Shown here: piece by piece, positions 18,101-28,391 of the stretch
Layout of the letters: every line of letters starts with the position of its first letter
How positions within the stretch are numbered: position 1 is the stretch's first letter
Assembly: GCF_030408555.1 (NCBI RefSeq)
Contig: NZ_CP047048.1
Span: 1,860,001 to 1,924,000, forward strand
Direction of reading: 5' to 3'
Length of the DNA stretch: 64,000 nucleotides
Source of the DNA: Corynebacterium aurimucosum
GTDB taxonomy: Bacteria; Actinomycetota; Actinomycetes; Mycobacteriales; Mycobacteriaceae
Translations under genes and position numbers: made by a program
The notes under the pieces: generated by a model
Databases searched by the model: none
What the model was told of the DNA's origin: nothing
Seen by the model: only the letters and a program-made list of their open reading frames with translations

Positions 18101-18960
18101 AACGACATAGTGCACAATTCTTCCACTCCAATGCACAATAACTATCGCCGGAAGCTTGCCCTGAGCAGCGATATCAGAGCCTCAGGAACACGCGCCGCCC
18201 CCTAGACCATTGCCACACTACGCCAACAGAAAAGCTCCACAAAACTGGCTGTGTAACCTTCGTCACACCGCCGTAATGCGCTTTAACAAAAGCCCCATTT
18301 GACCCACCACCAACTCTCATCCGAGCTTCAAACGACACTAATCGCAGAAGGAAATCCGCCCTCCCAGGCCCGCACGCATTCCGCCTCCCATCACTAGCGA
18401 ACAACGCTGATGCAACAGCAGCCATATATATAAAGAGAAGCACGGGAAGCGCACTGTCCAGTCACGCACGACGCTCAACGCAGCGACGACAATCAAGGGA
18501 CCTAGCGCACCGTTCGAAATCAACTACTAAGGACGCGCGAAGCCGAAGAGAATCATGAACGCTGGGACTTGCCGCTTGACTCAGTAATTGCCCCTACCTC
18601 TTCCCTTGAAGTACTTCCGGCCGACGCCCAGCGCTCTATCTCGAGCGACGGTATCGCCGAAAGAACAGATTAGGGAATGCAAAAGGGCTCAACGGCCCTC
18701 TAGCCCTGCTAACACCCGCCAGCGGCCCGCATAAGCGGCAAGAACGAGAAAGCGTCCCGTCCATCGCATGGACGAGACTTACTGCTCTATATAGGTCACG
18801 CTCTACCCGCGCTGCACACGCCCAGATAGAAGGCCCCCTACCCCACTTACTTCGTGGAGATCACAGCGTGAGGGAAGCCAGGCAAGCGGAAGACCGCAAA
18901 TGCCCGTCGCGGAAGGTCAGCCAAAGGCTCACGGGACTTCACCTAACTCAACTTGCAATA
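18101..18960. other. Unexplained 860-base gap without convincing genes
   Basis: No long coding frame with normal composition is present. A 90-codon minus frame (18174-18443) and a plus-strand frame between stops near 18500 and 18671 were considered, but neither has a good start. A small hairpin with AGGGCT and AGCCCT arms lies near 18684-18707; read on the minus strand it is followed by TTTT, so it could end a short minus-strand RNA. No tRNA, RNase P, tmRNA or SRP core motif was found. Other corynebacteria, as I recall, have a much shorter gap here. Confidence 0.5.
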
Positions 18961-18968
18961 AAACGCTG

Positions 18969-19013
18969 AGAGCCCGCACCTCTCCCTATTATTCGGAAGG
19001 CGGTGCGGGCTCT
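18969..19013 (-). terminator. Terminator after qcrB
   Basis: A 12-bp stem (AGAGCCCGCACC and complement) with a 21-base loop lies just beyond the qcrB stop. On the minus strand it is followed by CAGCGTTTTATT. Confidence 0.75.
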
Positions 19014-19040
19014 GTGAGCGTGTTTCAGTGAGTGAAGGCG

Positions 19041-20663
19041 CTAGATGCGGCCATTCTCCTCGTCATCGCGACGGTTAGCCTCGTTGAGCTGACGGAACAT
19101 CTCCGTCTCCTCAGCGTGGTTCTCGTGGCGAATCTCGTTGACGCGGGACACGATAGCCGGGTCATCGGTGGAGAAGATACCCTGCGTTTCGGAGTCAGCC
19201 AGACCAAGCTGGTTAAGCTGCTTCGGAACCTGGGCGCCAGCGTACTCGAGCGGAATCGGGTGGCCGTGGTCATCGACCGGGCCGAGCGGCTGGTGAACCT
19301 CGATGAAGGCACCGTTCGGCAGCTGCTTAATAACGCCGGTCTCAATACCGTGCTCCAGCACCTCGCGGTCGGAGCGCTGCAGACCAACGCAGATGCGGTA
19401 GGTCATGAAGTATGCAATCGGCGGCAGGACAATCAGACCGATACGGCCAACCCAGGTCATCGCATTCAGCGAGATCTGGAAGAAGTGTGCCACGTGGTCG
19501 TTACCACCAGACAGCGTTACCAGCAGGAAGAAGACGATGGCAGCCGCACCGATAGCGGAGCGAACCGGAACGTCACGCGGGCGCTGCAGAAGGTTGTGGT
19601 GAGCGTCGTCGCCCGTCAGCTTCTTCTCAATGAAGGGGTAGGCGAAGAGCAGGACAACCATCAGGCCACAGAGCAGTGCGACCCAGAATGCAGACGGAAT
19701 GGTGTAGTTGCCGATGTAGAGCTCCCATGCCGGCATGACACGAGCAACACCGTCAGTCCACAGCATGTAGATATCCGGCTGGGAACCAGCGGAGACCTGG
19801 GACGGGTTGTACGGGCCAAGGTTCCAGATGGCGTTAATCGTCATCAGACCGGAGATAAGAGCCAGCACGCCGGCAACCATCATGCCCATGCCGATGGCCT
19901 TCGTGGCGAAGACCGGCATAATGCGGACACCGACAACGTTGTTCTCAGCGCGACCCGGTCCAGGGAACTGGGTGTGCTTCTGGAACCAGACCATGATGAG
20001 GTGCGCTGCGATGAGACCCAGGATGATGCCCGGGATAACCAGCACGTGCAGGATGTAGAAGCGGTCCAGCATCAGGTCGGACGGGAAGTCGCCACCGAAG
20101 ATGGCCCAGTGCAGCCAGGTACCGATGATCGGCAGACCCAGGATGATGGCGGACATGATTCGCAGACCAACACCGGAGAGCAGGTCATCCGGGAGGGAGT
20201 AACCGAGGAAGCCCTCGACCATGCCCAGCAGGATCAGAGCGCAACCGATAATCCAGTTGGCCTCACGCGGGCGGCGGAACGCACCGGTGAAGAAAATACG
20301 CAGCATGTGGGCAATCATGGACATCATGAACATGAGTGCTGCCCAGTGGTGCATCTGGCGAACGAACAGGCCGCCGCGCACCTCAAAGGAAATATCCAGA
20401 GCCGTTGCATAAGCACGGGACATCTCGACGCCGTTCAGCGGAGTGTAGCCGCCGTCGTAGATGACCTTCGTGATGGAAGGATCGAAGAACAGCGCCAAGT
20501 AGATGCCGGTCAGCACCAAGATGATGAAGCTGTACAGTGCCATCTCACCGAGCATGAAGGACCAGTGAGTGGGAAAGACTTTGTTGAGCTGGGTACGCAG
20601 GACGCCGGCGGCGGAGTACCGCTCGTCCATGTTGTTACCCATCTGTGCAAGTTTGTTACTCAT
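19041..20663 (-). CDS. qcrB: Cytochrome bc1 complex cytochrome b subunit
   Basis: Menaquinol:cytochrome c reductase subunit b, 540 residues, as in C. glutamicum (539). It has eight or more membrane helices with haem-ligating histidines (for example [12 protein letters not shown] near residue 105 and [11 protein letters not shown]) and a long actinobacterial C-terminal extension of about 120 charged residues. The Qo-site PEWY region is not obvious in standard form. It is the last gene of the ctaE-qcrC-qcrA-qcrB run; its ATG overlaps the end of qcrA by one base. In corynebacteria the bc1 complex joins cytochrome aa3 oxidase in a supercomplex at the plasma membrane. A hairpin terminator follows. 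Confidence 0.95.
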   Translation of the reverse strand: MSNKLAQMGNNMDERYSAAGVLRTQLNKVFPTHWSFMLGEMALYSFIILVLTGIYLALFFDPSITKVIYDGGYTPLNGVEMSRAYATALDISFEVRGGLFVRQMHHWAALMFMMSMIAHMLRIFFTGAFRRPREANWIIGCALILLGMVEGFLGYSLPDDLLSGVGLRIMSAIILGLPIIGTWLHWAIFGGDFPSDLMLDRFYILHVLVIPGIILGLIAAHLIMVWFQKHTQFPGPGRAENNVVGVRIMPVFATKAIGMGMMVAGVLALISGLMTINAIWNLGPYNPSQVSAGSQPDIYMLWTDGVARVMPAWELYIGNYTIPSAFWVALLCGLMVVLLFAYPFIEKKLTGDDAHHNLLQRPRDVPVRSAIGAAAIVFFLLVTLSGGNDHVAHFFQISLNAMTWVGRIGLIVLPPIAYFMTYRICVGLQRSDREVLEHGIETGVIKQLPNGAFIEVHQPLGPVDDHGHPIPLEYAGAQVPKQLNQLGLADSETQGIFSTDDPAIVSRVNEIRHENHAEETEMFRQLNEANRRDDEENGRI

Positions 20664-21883
20664 TATGACTTACGCTCCCAGAATGCAGGTCCGACGGGCT
20701 CGATGAAGTTGCCCTTAGCAATGAGGTAGCCCTCTTCGTCCACGTCAATCGGCAGCTGCGGCAGCGCACGGGCGGCCGGGCCGAAGACCGGCTTGCCGTA
20801 GTGCAGAGCATCGAACTGCGACTGGTGGCACGGGCAAAGAATGCGGTTGGTCTGAGCCTCGTACAACGAGGTCGGGCAACCAATGTGGGTACAAATCTTG
20901 GAGTAGGCGTAGTAATCGCCGTAGTGGAAGTCTTCCTGTCCCTTGCGCTCGATGGCCTTCTTGGCGTCATCGTTGCGCAGGCGGATGAGCATCACGGCGT
21001 TACGGTTGCCATGGATGGAGTGCATGTGGTTGGTGTAGACGTCCTTGTCCTCGGAGTACTCCGCACCATCATTGACATCCTCAGCAGCCAGCGGGAAGAC
21101 AGTCTCCATACCACCGGCAGCGAGATCCTCCGGGCGAACACGCACCAGGCGGGTGACGCCGCGCGTGGTGTAGTGAGAGCCGGACTCACCCTCGTGCATC
21201 TCTGCGATGGTACCGGTGTCGCGAGCGAGATAGAGCTTGACGCCCTTCTCGTGCATGGTCCAGCCGGAGGTCCACAGGGTGCCATCACCGGTGTAGTCCA
21301 AGTCGTGGCGCTTCTTCCACGGGTTGTTGATAGCGCCGGCGAGCGGAGCGATAACGGTCAGGCCGAAGAGAACGCCGGCACCACCGAGCAGACCCTTGAT
21401 GGTCTTACGACGACCCAGAGTCGAGGTGGTCCAGGAATCATTCAGCAGCGCGGTCAGCGTGCGACGGTCAACCTCATCAGAGGGGCCATCGTGACGACGC
21501 TGAACGGAAATCTCCTCGGGGAGAATCTTCTTGACGTACTGAACAATGGCAAAGCCCAGGCCCAGGATGCACAGACCAGAGGTCAGGCCAAGCAGCGGGG
21601 TGTACAGGGTGTGCCACCACAGGCCATCCTCACCCAACATCTTGTACTCCCACGGCCAGAAGAGGTACACGCCGAGGAAAGCGATACCCATCAGGACGGA
21701 GATGATCAGCCAGAAGGTGACATTGCCAGCAGCGCGCTTCTCAGCGGGATCGCCCTCGACTGGGAAGCGCTCCTTGCGGAATGCGACGGTGACATCATCC
21801 AGCTCGGTACCGAGCGCTGCGAGCTCGTCATTGCTCATAGCATCGAGCTCTTTACGAGAGTAATTCTTCTTTACGTTGCTCAT
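20663..21883 (-). CDS. qcrA: Rieske iron-sulfur subunit of bc1 complex
   Basis: Subunit carrying the 2Fe-2S cluster, about 406 residues. It has three predicted membrane helices in the first half (actinobacterial type, instead of the usual single anchor). The C-terminal Rieske fold holds the cluster ligands in CTHIGCPTS and CPCHQSQFD. The start ATG 21883 is chosen because it overlaps the qcrC stop (ATGA) and gives the length known for C. glutamicum QcrA; a frame extending to 21940 overlaps qcrC and lacks conserved sequence. It moves electrons from menaquinol to cytochrome c1. Confidence 0.95.
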   Translation of the reverse strand: MSNVKKNYSRKELDAMSNDELAALGTELDDVTVAFRKERFPVEGDPAEKRAAGNVTFWLIISVLMGIAFLGVYLFWPWEYKMLGEDGLWWHTLYTPLLGLTSGLCILGLGFAIVQYVKKILPEEISVQRRHDGPSDEVDRRTLTALLNDSWTTSTLGRRKTIKGLLGGAGVLFGLTVIAPLAGAINNPWKKRHDLDYTGDGTLWTSGWTMHEKGVKLYLARDTGTIAEMHEGESGSHYTTRGVTRLVRVRPEDLAAGGMETVFPLAAEDVNDGAEYSEDKDVYTNHMHSIHGNRNAVMLIRLRNDDAKKAIERKGQEDFHYGDYYAYSKICTHIGCPTSLYEAQTNRILCPCHQSQFDALHYGKPVFGPAARALPQLPIDVDEEGYLIAKGNFIEPVGPAFWERKS

Positions 21884-22767
21884 GAGCGAGATCCAATCCA
21901 CATAGCGGCAACGCACAGAAGGCTGATGCCGATGATCCACATTGCCAGGCCCTCAGCCACCGGACCGAGGCCGCCGAGCGACCAACCAGCCGGAGACGGG
22001 GTTTCCTTCGCAGACTTGAGGTAGGCGATGATGTCCTTCTTCTCATCTGCGGTCAGCTGACGGTCAGAGAACTTAGGCATGTTCTGCGGACCGGTCAGCA
22101 TTGCCTGGTAGATCTCCTGCTCGTTGGCCGGGTCGAGCGGCGGCGCGAACTTACCGGAGGAAAGAGCGCCTCCCCTACCGGTGAAGTTGTGGCAGGACGC
22201 GCAGTTCATACGGAAGAGCTCGGAGCCCTTTGCTACGTCCTCGGCCTGGATCTGGCCGTTGTAGTTAGCGCCACGCAGGGACTCCTGCGCAACGGAGCCA
22301 TCCTCGTCGTAGACGATGTCGGCACCGCCACCGTTGGCAGCGACGTAGGCGGCAAGCGCCAGGGTCTGCTGCTCGGTGTAGCGCGGAGTCTTGCGCTCGG
22401 CCTGAGCGTCGTTGGACATCATCGGCATACGGCCGGAGTGAACCTGGAAGTACACGGAGCCGGCGCCAATACCAACGAGGGAAGGACCACGGTCCTGGAT
22501 ACCCTGCAGGTTCGCACCGTGGCAGGTGATACAAGCGACTTCGTAGATGTCCTTGCCCTCTTGAACGAGTGCCTGGTCATCCTTTGCGGCGGTGGCCACC
22601 TGTGCGTCAGGGGTCAGGGCGGAAGCCAAGACACCTGCGCCGGTGAGCCCGATGCTCAATGCAAAGACGCCAGCAAGCGTGCGCTTCGCCTTGCGGCGAC
22701 GGCGGGTCTTCTTAGCCGCGGCAGTGGTGTCTTCCACTGCGGCGGGCTGCTGGATGTTATCCATCAT
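21880..22767 (-). CDS. qcrC: Di-haem cytochrome c subunit of bc1 complex
   Basis: Actinobacterial cytochrome cc, 295 residues. A membrane anchor lies near residues 27-50, and two haem c motifs, CITCHGAN near residue 82 and CASCHNF near residue 188, are followed by a C-terminal membrane helix. Two haems replace the separate soluble cytochrome c that Corynebacterium lacks, handing electrons directly to the oxidase. The gene lies 67 bases downstream of ctaE and overlaps qcrA by four bases, consistent with a ctaE-qcrCAB operon. Confidence 0.95.
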   Translation of the reverse strand: MMDNIQQPAAVEDTTAAAKKTRRRRKAKRTLAGVFALSIGLTGAGVLASALTPDAQVATAAKDDQALVQEGKDIYEVACITCHGANLQGIQDRGPSLVGIGAGSVYFQVHSGRMPMMSNDAQAERKTPRYTEQQTLALAAYVAANGGGADIVYDEDGSVAQESLRGANYNGQIQAEDVAKGSELFRMNCASCHNFTGRGGALSSGKFAPPLDPANEQEIYQAMLTGPQNMPKFSDRQLTADEKKDIIAYLKSAKETPSPAGWSLGGLGPVAEGLAMWIIGISLLCVAAMWIGSRS

Positions 22768-22834
22768 TTTCCTTTAGATAACTCGTACATGGAGATGAAT
22801 GACTGTAGGCCGGCTATTCTCCGGCGACTACGGC

Positions 22835-23446
22835 CTACTGAACTAGGTAGATGACTACGAACACGCCAATCCACACAACGTCAACGAAGTGCCAGTAGTA
22901 AGACACTGCCATTGCCGCGGTGGCCTGTGCAGGCGTGAACTTGGAGCGAGCAATGCGCGCCAAGATAATTCCGAAGGCGATCAGACCCGCAGTCACGTGT
23001 GCCGCGTGGAAACCGGTCAGGATGTAGAAGACCGATCCGAAGACACTGGACTGAACAGTGAGACCTGCCATGATCAACTCTGTCCACTCGAACGCCATGA
23101 TGCCCAAGAAGACAACACCCAACGCGATGGTTACCGAGTACCAGAGTCGGAGCTTGTAAACGTCACCCCTTTCTGCTGCAAACACGCCGAACTGAGAGGT
23201 CACGGAGGAAAGAACCAGGACACTCGTAATGAGGAAGCCCATGGGCACGTTGATGTGCGCCGTGTGCTCTGCCCAGTCACCCTCCTGGCCGTTCGCACGC
23301 GAGGTGAACCACATCGCGAACAGTCCAGCAAAGAACATCAATTCCTGAGACAGGAACACGATGGTGCCGACGCTGACCATGTTGGGTCGGTTCAGCGCGG
23401 CAACACGTGGTGCTGCCATACCTTGGTTAGAAACTACGCTCGTCAC
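22835..23446 (-). CDS. ctaE: Cytochrome c oxidase subunit III
   Basis: Subunit III of cytochrome aa3 oxidase, 203 residues and five hydrophobic segments, matching C. glutamicum CtaE in size. The start is taken as GTG 23446: it begins VTSVVSNQGMAAPRVAALN, the family N-terminus, and a CATACT hexamer lies exactly 7 bases upstream, implying a leaderless mRNA. The frame extends upstream to 23512, but that segment shows no family similarity. It heads the run into qcrCAB. Function is structural support of the oxidase rather than electron transfer. Confidence 0.93.
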   Translation of the reverse strand: MTSVVSNQGMAAPRVAALNRPNMVSVGTIVFLSQELMFFAGLFAMWFTSRANGQEGDWAEHTAHINVPMGFLITSVLVLSSVTSQFGVFAAERGDVYKLRLWYSVTIALGVVFLGIMAFEWTELIMAGLTVQSSVFGSVFYILTGFHAAHVTAGLIAFGIILARIARSKFTPAQATAAMAVSYYWHFVDVVWIGVFVVIYLVQ

Positions 23447-24004
23447 GCCTAACAGTATGGCTGGTCTGACCGCATAAGTCATCTCATTTCCCCCCGATTT
23501 TTTTGAGGCCACGACCTAGACCTTCACAGTTTTCACCCCGGACAGGAACTATAAATCTTCCAGGAAGTAGTCGGGAACTTTTTAGCGCGCTTTACGACGC
23601 CCCATCCCTGCAGGTAGTGAGACTTGGCAACGCATGTTGTGAAGCCAGCAACAGGACAAGAAGAGGTACGGTTCGCCCGCAATCCGGCACGGGGCGGACC
23701 TTCCCTAATGAGATAAATCACACCCACCCCCATAGGCGAAAGTGCAGGACTGCAACTTTCGGTTGACCCCCGTAAAAATGGCCGTTAACGTGCTGGAATT
23801 CTAAGCCCAGACCTCCAGGTACACGCTTTCGGCGGCCGCCTGCTTCCCCCAGCGCCCCACCCATAGCGATATTTTTTCGACTTGTTGGGAACTTTCCGCA
23901 ACGCAGTACGACGCAGTCTTATCAACGACAAAACCTCCGCCACGAGTTGTGGCGGAGGCTTGAGAAGTCGTGACGCTAGAAAGCGCGGCAGAAAAGGTTA
24001 AGCC
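23447..24004. other. Intergenic region between ctaE and ctaF
   Basis: About 560 bases with no convincing gene. It contains the ctaE promoter element (AGTATG complement at 23454-23459), an inverted repeat GAAAGTGCAG with CTGCAACTTTC at 23738-23760, a TTGACC hexamer immediately after that repeat, AT-rich patches, and the ctaF terminator at 23934-23958. Part may be an extended regulatory zone for the respiratory operon. Confidence 0.5.
23934..23958 (-). terminator. Terminator after ctaF
   Basis: A perfect 10-bp stem (CCTCCGCCAC and complement) with a 5-base loop. On the minus strand it is followed by TTTTG, a classical intrinsic terminator. Confidence 0.85.
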
Positions 24005-24436
24005 TTAGTGCTTTTCCTTCGGAAGGCCATACTGCAGAGACAGGCCGGTCACGGAGGTGACCAGCAGGACTGCGCCCAAAATGATCATCCAGAAGTAGAG
24101 GAAGATAACGCCTAGACCAAGAACTGCGATTGAACCGGTCATGCACAGCGGCCAGATGGAGCTGGGAGAGAAGAAGCCGAGAATACCAGCTGCGTCTTCA
24201 GTCTCCGCTTCTTCCCAATCTTCCGGCGCGATGTCGGAACGGTTATCGGTGAAGTGCAGGTAGCCACCCAGCATGAGGCAGAGCAGCATAGCGAGGACCA
24301 TGCCCACGATGCCGACCCACTCGGTGCCGTACATGTAGCCATCATCCTTGACGTAGTTAACGCCAATGATGTAGACGATGAGCGACACGAAGAGGTAAGT
24401 CGCGATGGAATAAAAGACCTTAGATGTTGCACGCAT
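24005..24436 (-). CDS. ctaF: Cytochrome c oxidase subunit IV (actinobacterial)
   Basis: Small membrane protein of 143 residues with four hydrophobic helices (about 5-27, 37-58, 95-115, 118-138). It matches actinobacterial CtaF, the fourth subunit of cytochrome aa3 oxidase. It lies 19 bases downstream of ctaC and is surely co-transcribed with it. Required for assembly of the supercomplex in related species; no catalytic residues are expected. Confidence 0.93.
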   Translation of the reverse strand: MRATSKVFYSIATYLFVSLIVYIIGVNYVKDDGYMYGTEWVGIVGMVLAMLLCLMLGGYLHFTDNRSDIAPEDWEEAETEDAAGILGFFSPSSIWPLCMTGSIAVLGLGVIFLYFWMIILGAVLLVTSVTGLSLQYGLPKEKH

Positions 24437-24455
24437 TTTCTATCAGTTCCTTTTC

Positions 24456-25535
24456 TTATGCCGCCTCAGCGGTGTCGACAAAGTTGTCGGCATCGCGGGT
24501 GTCGCGCAGAGAGTTGAACGGAGCGGTGGTAACTGCGTAGGGCTCTTCACCGATGTGCTCGAGAGCCTCGGCGTTGGTTGCCTGCGGGTTCTCCTCACGG
24601 AACTTGAGGTACTCGTTGAAGTCTGCGCGGTCAACGACGCGAATCTCAAAGTTCATCATGGCGTGGTAGGTACCGCACATCTCAGCACAGCGACCAACGA
24701 AGGCGCCCTTTTCCTCAATCTTCTCTACCTGGAAGCGACGCTCCTGAGAGTTGTTCTCCGGGTGTGCGTAAGCATCGCGCTTAAACAGGAACTCCGGAAC
24801 CCAGAAGGAGTGGGAAACATCGCCGGAGGCGAGGCGGAACTCAATCGGGGTGTCTACCGGCAGAACCAGCACCGGAACCTCTTCGGTGGTACCAACGGTC
24901 TCAATCTTGTTGAAGTTGAGGTAAGAGATATCGCCCATGGACTTACCGTGGATCGGGTTCGGGTTCTCAGTACCCTCCGGATCCATGGAAGATTCCTCAG
25001 CGAGCTTCTGGCGCTCAGCATCGGCACCATCGTAGTTCTCGCCATCAACCTTGTTCTCGGCGTAACCGAACTTCCAGTTCCACTGGAAAGCCGTGACATC
25101 GACGGTAACCTCAGGGTTCTTATCCAATGCCGTCACCTTCTGCTGTGCCTGAACCGTGAAGAAGAACAGGCCCATAATGATGAGAATCGGAATGATGGTC
25201 AGAGCCATCTCCAGCGGCACGTTGTACTGCAGCTGCTTGGGGAACTCGCCCTTACCAGCCTTCTCAGCCTTCTTCGCATTCCAGCGGAAGATAGCGGTGA
25301 GGAACAGACCCCACATAATGAAACCGATGATCCATGCAGCAACCCAGACCCAGATCCAGAAGTTGTACATCGAGGTCGCCTCAGGGGTCACGCCCTTCGG
25401 CCAACCCATACCAAGGAGGTTCTCAACGGCCGTCGGTGCTGCGACGTCACAACCTGCCAGAGCTAGACCGCCCAGAGCGATGACGCCCGCTAGGCCCGCC
25501 TTACGGCCGAGGTTGCGTTGCTTACGCTGTCCCAC
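24456..25535 (-). CDS. ctaC: Cytochrome c oxidase subunit II
   Basis: Lipoprotein subunit II of cytochrome aa3 oxidase, 359 residues. The N-terminal lipobox LAGC (cysteine near residue 29) is followed by two membrane helices and an outer cupredoxin domain. The binuclear CuA site is seen as CAEMCGTYHAMM near residue 300, plus the upstream histidine in DVSHSFWVPEF. The start GTG 25535 gives a basic signal sequence like C. glutamicum CtaC; the frame extends to 25586 without conserved sequence. CuA receives electrons from the bc1 complex and passes them to subunit I, which is encoded outside this window. Confidence 0.94.
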   Translation of the reverse strand: MGQRKQRNLGRKAGLAGVIALGGLALAGCDVAAPTAVENLLGMGWPKGVTPEATSMYNFWIWVWVAAWIIGFIMWGLFLTAIFRWNAKKAEKAGKGEFPKQLQYNVPLEMALTIIPILIIMGLFFFTVQAQQKVTALDKNPEVTVDVTAFQWNWKFGYAENKVDGENYDGADAERQKLAEESSMDPEGTENPNPIHGKSMGDISYLNFNKIETVGTTEEVPVLVLPVDTPIEFRLASGDVSHSFWVPEFLFKRDAYAHPENNSQERRFQVEKIEEKGAFVGRCAEMCGTYHAMMNFEIRVVDRADFNEYLKFREENPQATNAEALEHIGEEPYAVTTAPFNSLRDTRDADNFVDTAEAA

Positions 25536-25889
25536 GTGTGTTCTGCCTTTCTGTGCACACAAACTTCTCGAATACTCACAGAGCATTCCTACCCAATCAG
25601 GATAGAGGATCCTGCCTGAATTTCAGACCTTTTCACTGGACTGATTAGACGCTGGCTCCGCTCTATAAATAGTGAACGTACGGGATGTTACCGGCCCACC
25701 TGCACAAGGTCACACCGACTACCCCACCCTCCCCCTACCCGCTATGACCCAATTCACAGAGCACATAGCTGTACATCATCCGAAAGTTCGCACCCTAACG
25801 GGGAGCGCGGCGCGGGGTTCGCAGATCCTCCAGATCCGGCCGTAAAGTGTGTCAAAGATGAAGCTTGATATATAAGGAGAAGCAAGTAT
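25536..25889. other. Divergent intergenic region ctaC/ltsA
   Basis: About 350 bases with no gene. It holds the promoters of the two divergent genes: TAAAGT at 25843-25848 and a TATATAAGG segment near 25870 precede ltsA. A CRP/GlxR-like site lies at 25743-25758. Confidence 0.6.
25743..25758. promoter_or_regulatory. GlxR/CRP-like binding site
   Basis: TATGACCCAATTCACA matches 10 of 12 fixed positions of the C. glutamicum GlxR consensus TGTGA-N2-TA-N2-TCACA by hand count. It lies between ctaC and ltsA; cAMP-GlxR control of cta genes is established in C. glutamicum. Confidence 0.45.
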
Positions 25890-27812
25890 ATGTGCGGACT
25901 CTGCGCGCTACTGAGCGCCGATCGCAATGCCGCCCAGCACCTGGAGGCCCTCGAGCAATCCCTCCAGTGCATGCGCCACCGCGGCCCCGACGCTGCTGGC
26001 ACCTGGCATGACGAGGATGCAGCCTTCGGCTTTAACCGTCTATCCATTATCGATCTAGAACACTCAAACCAGCCGCTTCGCTGGGGCCCTGAAGACAACC
26101 CCGAGCGCTATGCCCTCACCTTCAATGGCGAGATTTATAACTACGTGGAGCTGCGCGAAGAGCTTAGTGCCGCCGGCTATACCTTCAATACTGAAGGCGA
26201 TGGCGAACCCATCGTCGTCGGCTACCACCATTGGGGCAAGGACGTTGTCGAGCACCTGCGCGGCATGTTCGGTTTCGTCATCTGGGATACCGAAACTCGG
26301 ACCATGTTCGCCGCGCGCGACCAGTTTGGCATCAAGCCCCTCTACTACGCCACCACCGACGCCGGCACCGTTTTCGCCTCTGAAATGAAGTGCATCCTGT
26401 CGATGGCCGATTCGCTGGGTCTAGACCTCAGCCTTGATAAGCGCGCCATCGAGCACTATGTGGACTTGCAATACTTGCCTGAGCCGGAGTCCCTCCACGC
26501 CACTATTCGCCGCGTCGAGTCTGGCTGCACCGTAACGCTTCGCCCTGGCGAAAAAGTTGTATCGGATCGCTACTTCAAGCCCCGCTTCCCCATTCAACCT
26601 GTGAAGCAGGGCGAGGAGCAGAAGCTCTTCGATAGGATTGCGCGGGCATTGGAGGATAGCGTCGAGAAGCACATGCGTGCCGATGTGACCGTCGGTTCCT
26701 TCCTCTCCGGCGGCATTGACTCCACCGCCATCGCAGCCTTGGCCAAGCGCCACAACCCGGACCTCCTCACCTTCACCACCGGATTCGAGCGCGAAGGCTA
26801 CTCCGAGGTCGACGTCGCGGCCGAGTCTGCCGCCGCCATTGGTGTAGAGCACATCGTTAAGATTGTCTCCCCCGAGGAATACGCCGAGGCTGTTCCGAAG
26901 ATCATGTGGTACCTGGACAACCCCGTGGCAGATCCCTCTCTTGTCCCCTTGTACTTCGTGGCCCAGGAGGCCCGTAAGCACGTCAAGGTAGTGCTGTCTG
27001 GTGAAGGTGCCGACGAGCTTTTTGGTGGCTACACCATCTATAAGGAGCCGCTCTCGCTAGCTCCGTTCGAGAAGATCCCCTCCCCGTTGCGCCGCGGCTT
27101 AGGCAAGCTCTCACAGGTCCTCCCCGAGGGAATGAAGGGCAAGTCCCTGCTCAACCGCGGTTCCATGACCATGGAGGAGCGCTACTACGGCAACGCCCGT
27201 TCCTTCAACTTCGAGCAGCTCCAGCGGGTGCTCCCGTGGGCCGAGCCGGAGTGGGACCACCGCGAGGTTACCGCTCCGATTTATGCGCAGTCCCAGGACT
27301 TTGACCCGGTAGCCCGCATGCAGCACCTCGACCTGTTTACGTGGATGCGGGGCGATATTTTGGTCAAGGCCGACAAGATGAACATGGCCAACTCCCTGGA
27401 GCTGCGCGTTCCTTTCCTGGACAAGGAAGTATTCAAGGTCGCGGAAACTATCCCCTACGATCTCAAGATTTCGCACGGCACCACCAAGTACGCGCTGCGC
27501 AAAGCCATGGAGCAGATTGTCCCACCGCACGTACTGCACCGCAAGAAGCTGGGCTTCCCGGTTCCTATGCGCCACTGGTTGGCCGGCGATGAGCTTTATG
27601 GATGGGCCCAGGATCAGATCACGGAGTCCCAGACCGAGGACATCTTCAACAAGAAGGAAGTTCTGGAGATGCTCAAGGAGCACCGTGACGGAATCACCGA
27701 TCATTCCCGCCGCCTGTGGACGGTGCTGTCCTTCATGATTTGGCATGGCATCTTCGTGGAAGAGCGCATCGACCCGAAGATTGAGCAGCGCGATTACCCC
27801 GTGAAGCTCTAA
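25890..27812 (+). CDS. ltsA: Glutamine amidotransferase LtsA (asparagine synthetase-like)
   Basis: Class II glutamine amidotransferase of 640 residues, identical in length to C. glutamicum LtsA. Cys2 of the N-terminal MCGLCALLS is the nucleophile for glutamine hydrolysis. The C-terminal half is an ATP-pyrophosphatase synthetase domain with SGGIDSTAIAAL near residue 270 and a GEGADELFGGY motif. Although asparagine synthetase-like, LtsA in corynebacteria amidates meso-diaminopimelate in peptidoglycan; loss causes lysozyme and heat sensitivity. The start is confirmed by the obligate Cys2 and a GGAGA ribosome site. Transcribed alone, divergent from ctaCF. Confidence 0.93.
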   Translation: MCGLCALLSADRNAAQHLEALEQSLQCMRHRGPDAAGTWHDEDAAFGFNRLSIIDLEHSNQPLRWGPEDNPERYALTFNGEIYNYVELREELSAAGYTFNTEGDGEPIVVGYHHWGKDVVEHLRGMFGFVIWDTETRTMFAARDQFGIKPLYYATTDAGTVFASEMKCILSMADSLGLDLSLDKRAIEHYVDLQYLPEPESLHATIRRVESGCTVTLRPGEKVVSDRYFKPRFPIQPVKQGEEQKLFDRIARALEDSVEKHMRADVTVGSFLSGGIDSTAIAALAKRHNPDLLTFTTGFEREGYSEVDVAAESAAAIGVEHIVKIVSPEEYAEAVPKIMWYLDNPVADPSLVPLYFVAQEARKHVKVVLSGEGADELFGGYTIYKEPLSLAPFEKIPSPLRRGLGKLSQVLPEGMKGKSLLNRGSMTMEERYYGNARSFNFEQLQRVLPWAEPEWDHREVTAPIYAQSQDFDPVARMQHLDLFTWMRGDILVKADKMNMANSLELRVPFLDKEVFKVAETIPYDLKISHGTTKYALRKAMEQIVPPHVLHRKKLGFPVPMRHWLAGDELYGWAQDQITESQTEDIFNKKEVLEMLKEHRDGITDHSRRLWTVLSFMIWHGIFVEERIDPKIEQRDYPVKL

Positions 27813-27831
27813 TAAAATAGAGAATAAAAAT

Positions 27832-27859
27832 GAAGCCCTCGCCATATGGCGAGGGCTTC
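27832..27859. terminator. Bidirectional terminator ltsA/erpA
   Basis: A perfect 12-bp stem (GAAGCCCTCGCC and complement) with a 4-base ATAT loop, placed between convergent genes. A-rich sequence on the left supplies T residues for the minus strand. Confidence 0.88.
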
Positions 27860-27879
27860 GGCATATCGTCTATGTGACT

Positions 27880-28224
27880 TTAATTGAAGGAGTCACCGCA
27901 AGCGCAGGAACCGCCAGCGTTGGGATTATCGATGGTAAAGCCTTGGACCTCAATGGTGTCGGAGAAGTCGATCTTGGCGCCAGTGAGGTACGGGATGGAC
28001 ATCTTGTCTACGACGAGGTTGACACCGCCAATGGAGTCCACCTTGTCACCATCCAGGGTGCGGTCATCGAAGTAGAGCTGGTAGCGCAAGCCCGCGCAGC
28101 CGCCCGGCTGGACAGCAATGCGCAGTGACAGATCATCGCGGCCTTCCTGATCAAGCAGGGACTTTGCCTTGGCCGCAGCGGCCTCGGTCAGGATAACTCC
28201 GGTTGCAGACGCGGGAGCGGTCAT
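27880..28224 (-). CDS. erpA: Iron-sulfur cluster insertion protein (HesB/IscA family)
   Basis: A-type Fe-S carrier of 114 residues that delivers clusters to apoproteins such as LipA or the Rieske protein. The three conserved cysteines appear as PGGCAGLRY near residue 46 and the C-terminal SCACGDSF pair. Start ATG 28224 has an AGGAGA ribosome site; a longer frame to 28266 adds nonconserved residues. Synteny with Rv2204c supports the assignment. Convergent with ltsA. Confidence 0.93.
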   Translation of the reverse strand: MTAPASATGVILTEAAAAKAKSLLDQEGRDDLSLRIAVQPGGCAGLRYQLYFDDRTLDGDKVDSIGGVNLVVDKMSIPYLTGAKIDFSDTIEVQGFTIDNPNAGGSCACGDSFN

Positions 28225-28391
28225 GATTTCTCCTCTTATGTTTACGGAATTTTTTCTGGAGCCCACCCTACCCCCTCATACAAGAGGAAGAAAGGATGCC
28301 TCACAGTTCACTAGTGGTTCACTGGTGCCCTGTTCCCTGACCACAACGCTATCTCCCGCGGGCCTATTCCCGTTATGTCCGCGCGACCTTG

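Noticed and set aside
18174..18443. 90-codon minus-strand frame in the large gap
   Set aside because: No ribosome site, odd composition and no recognisable domain; the stretch behaves as non-coding.
18500..18673. Plus-strand frame between stops with REAEENHERWDLP-like sequence
   Set aside because: The sequence looks somewhat protein-like, but no start codon or ribosome site precedes it and it is too short to judge.
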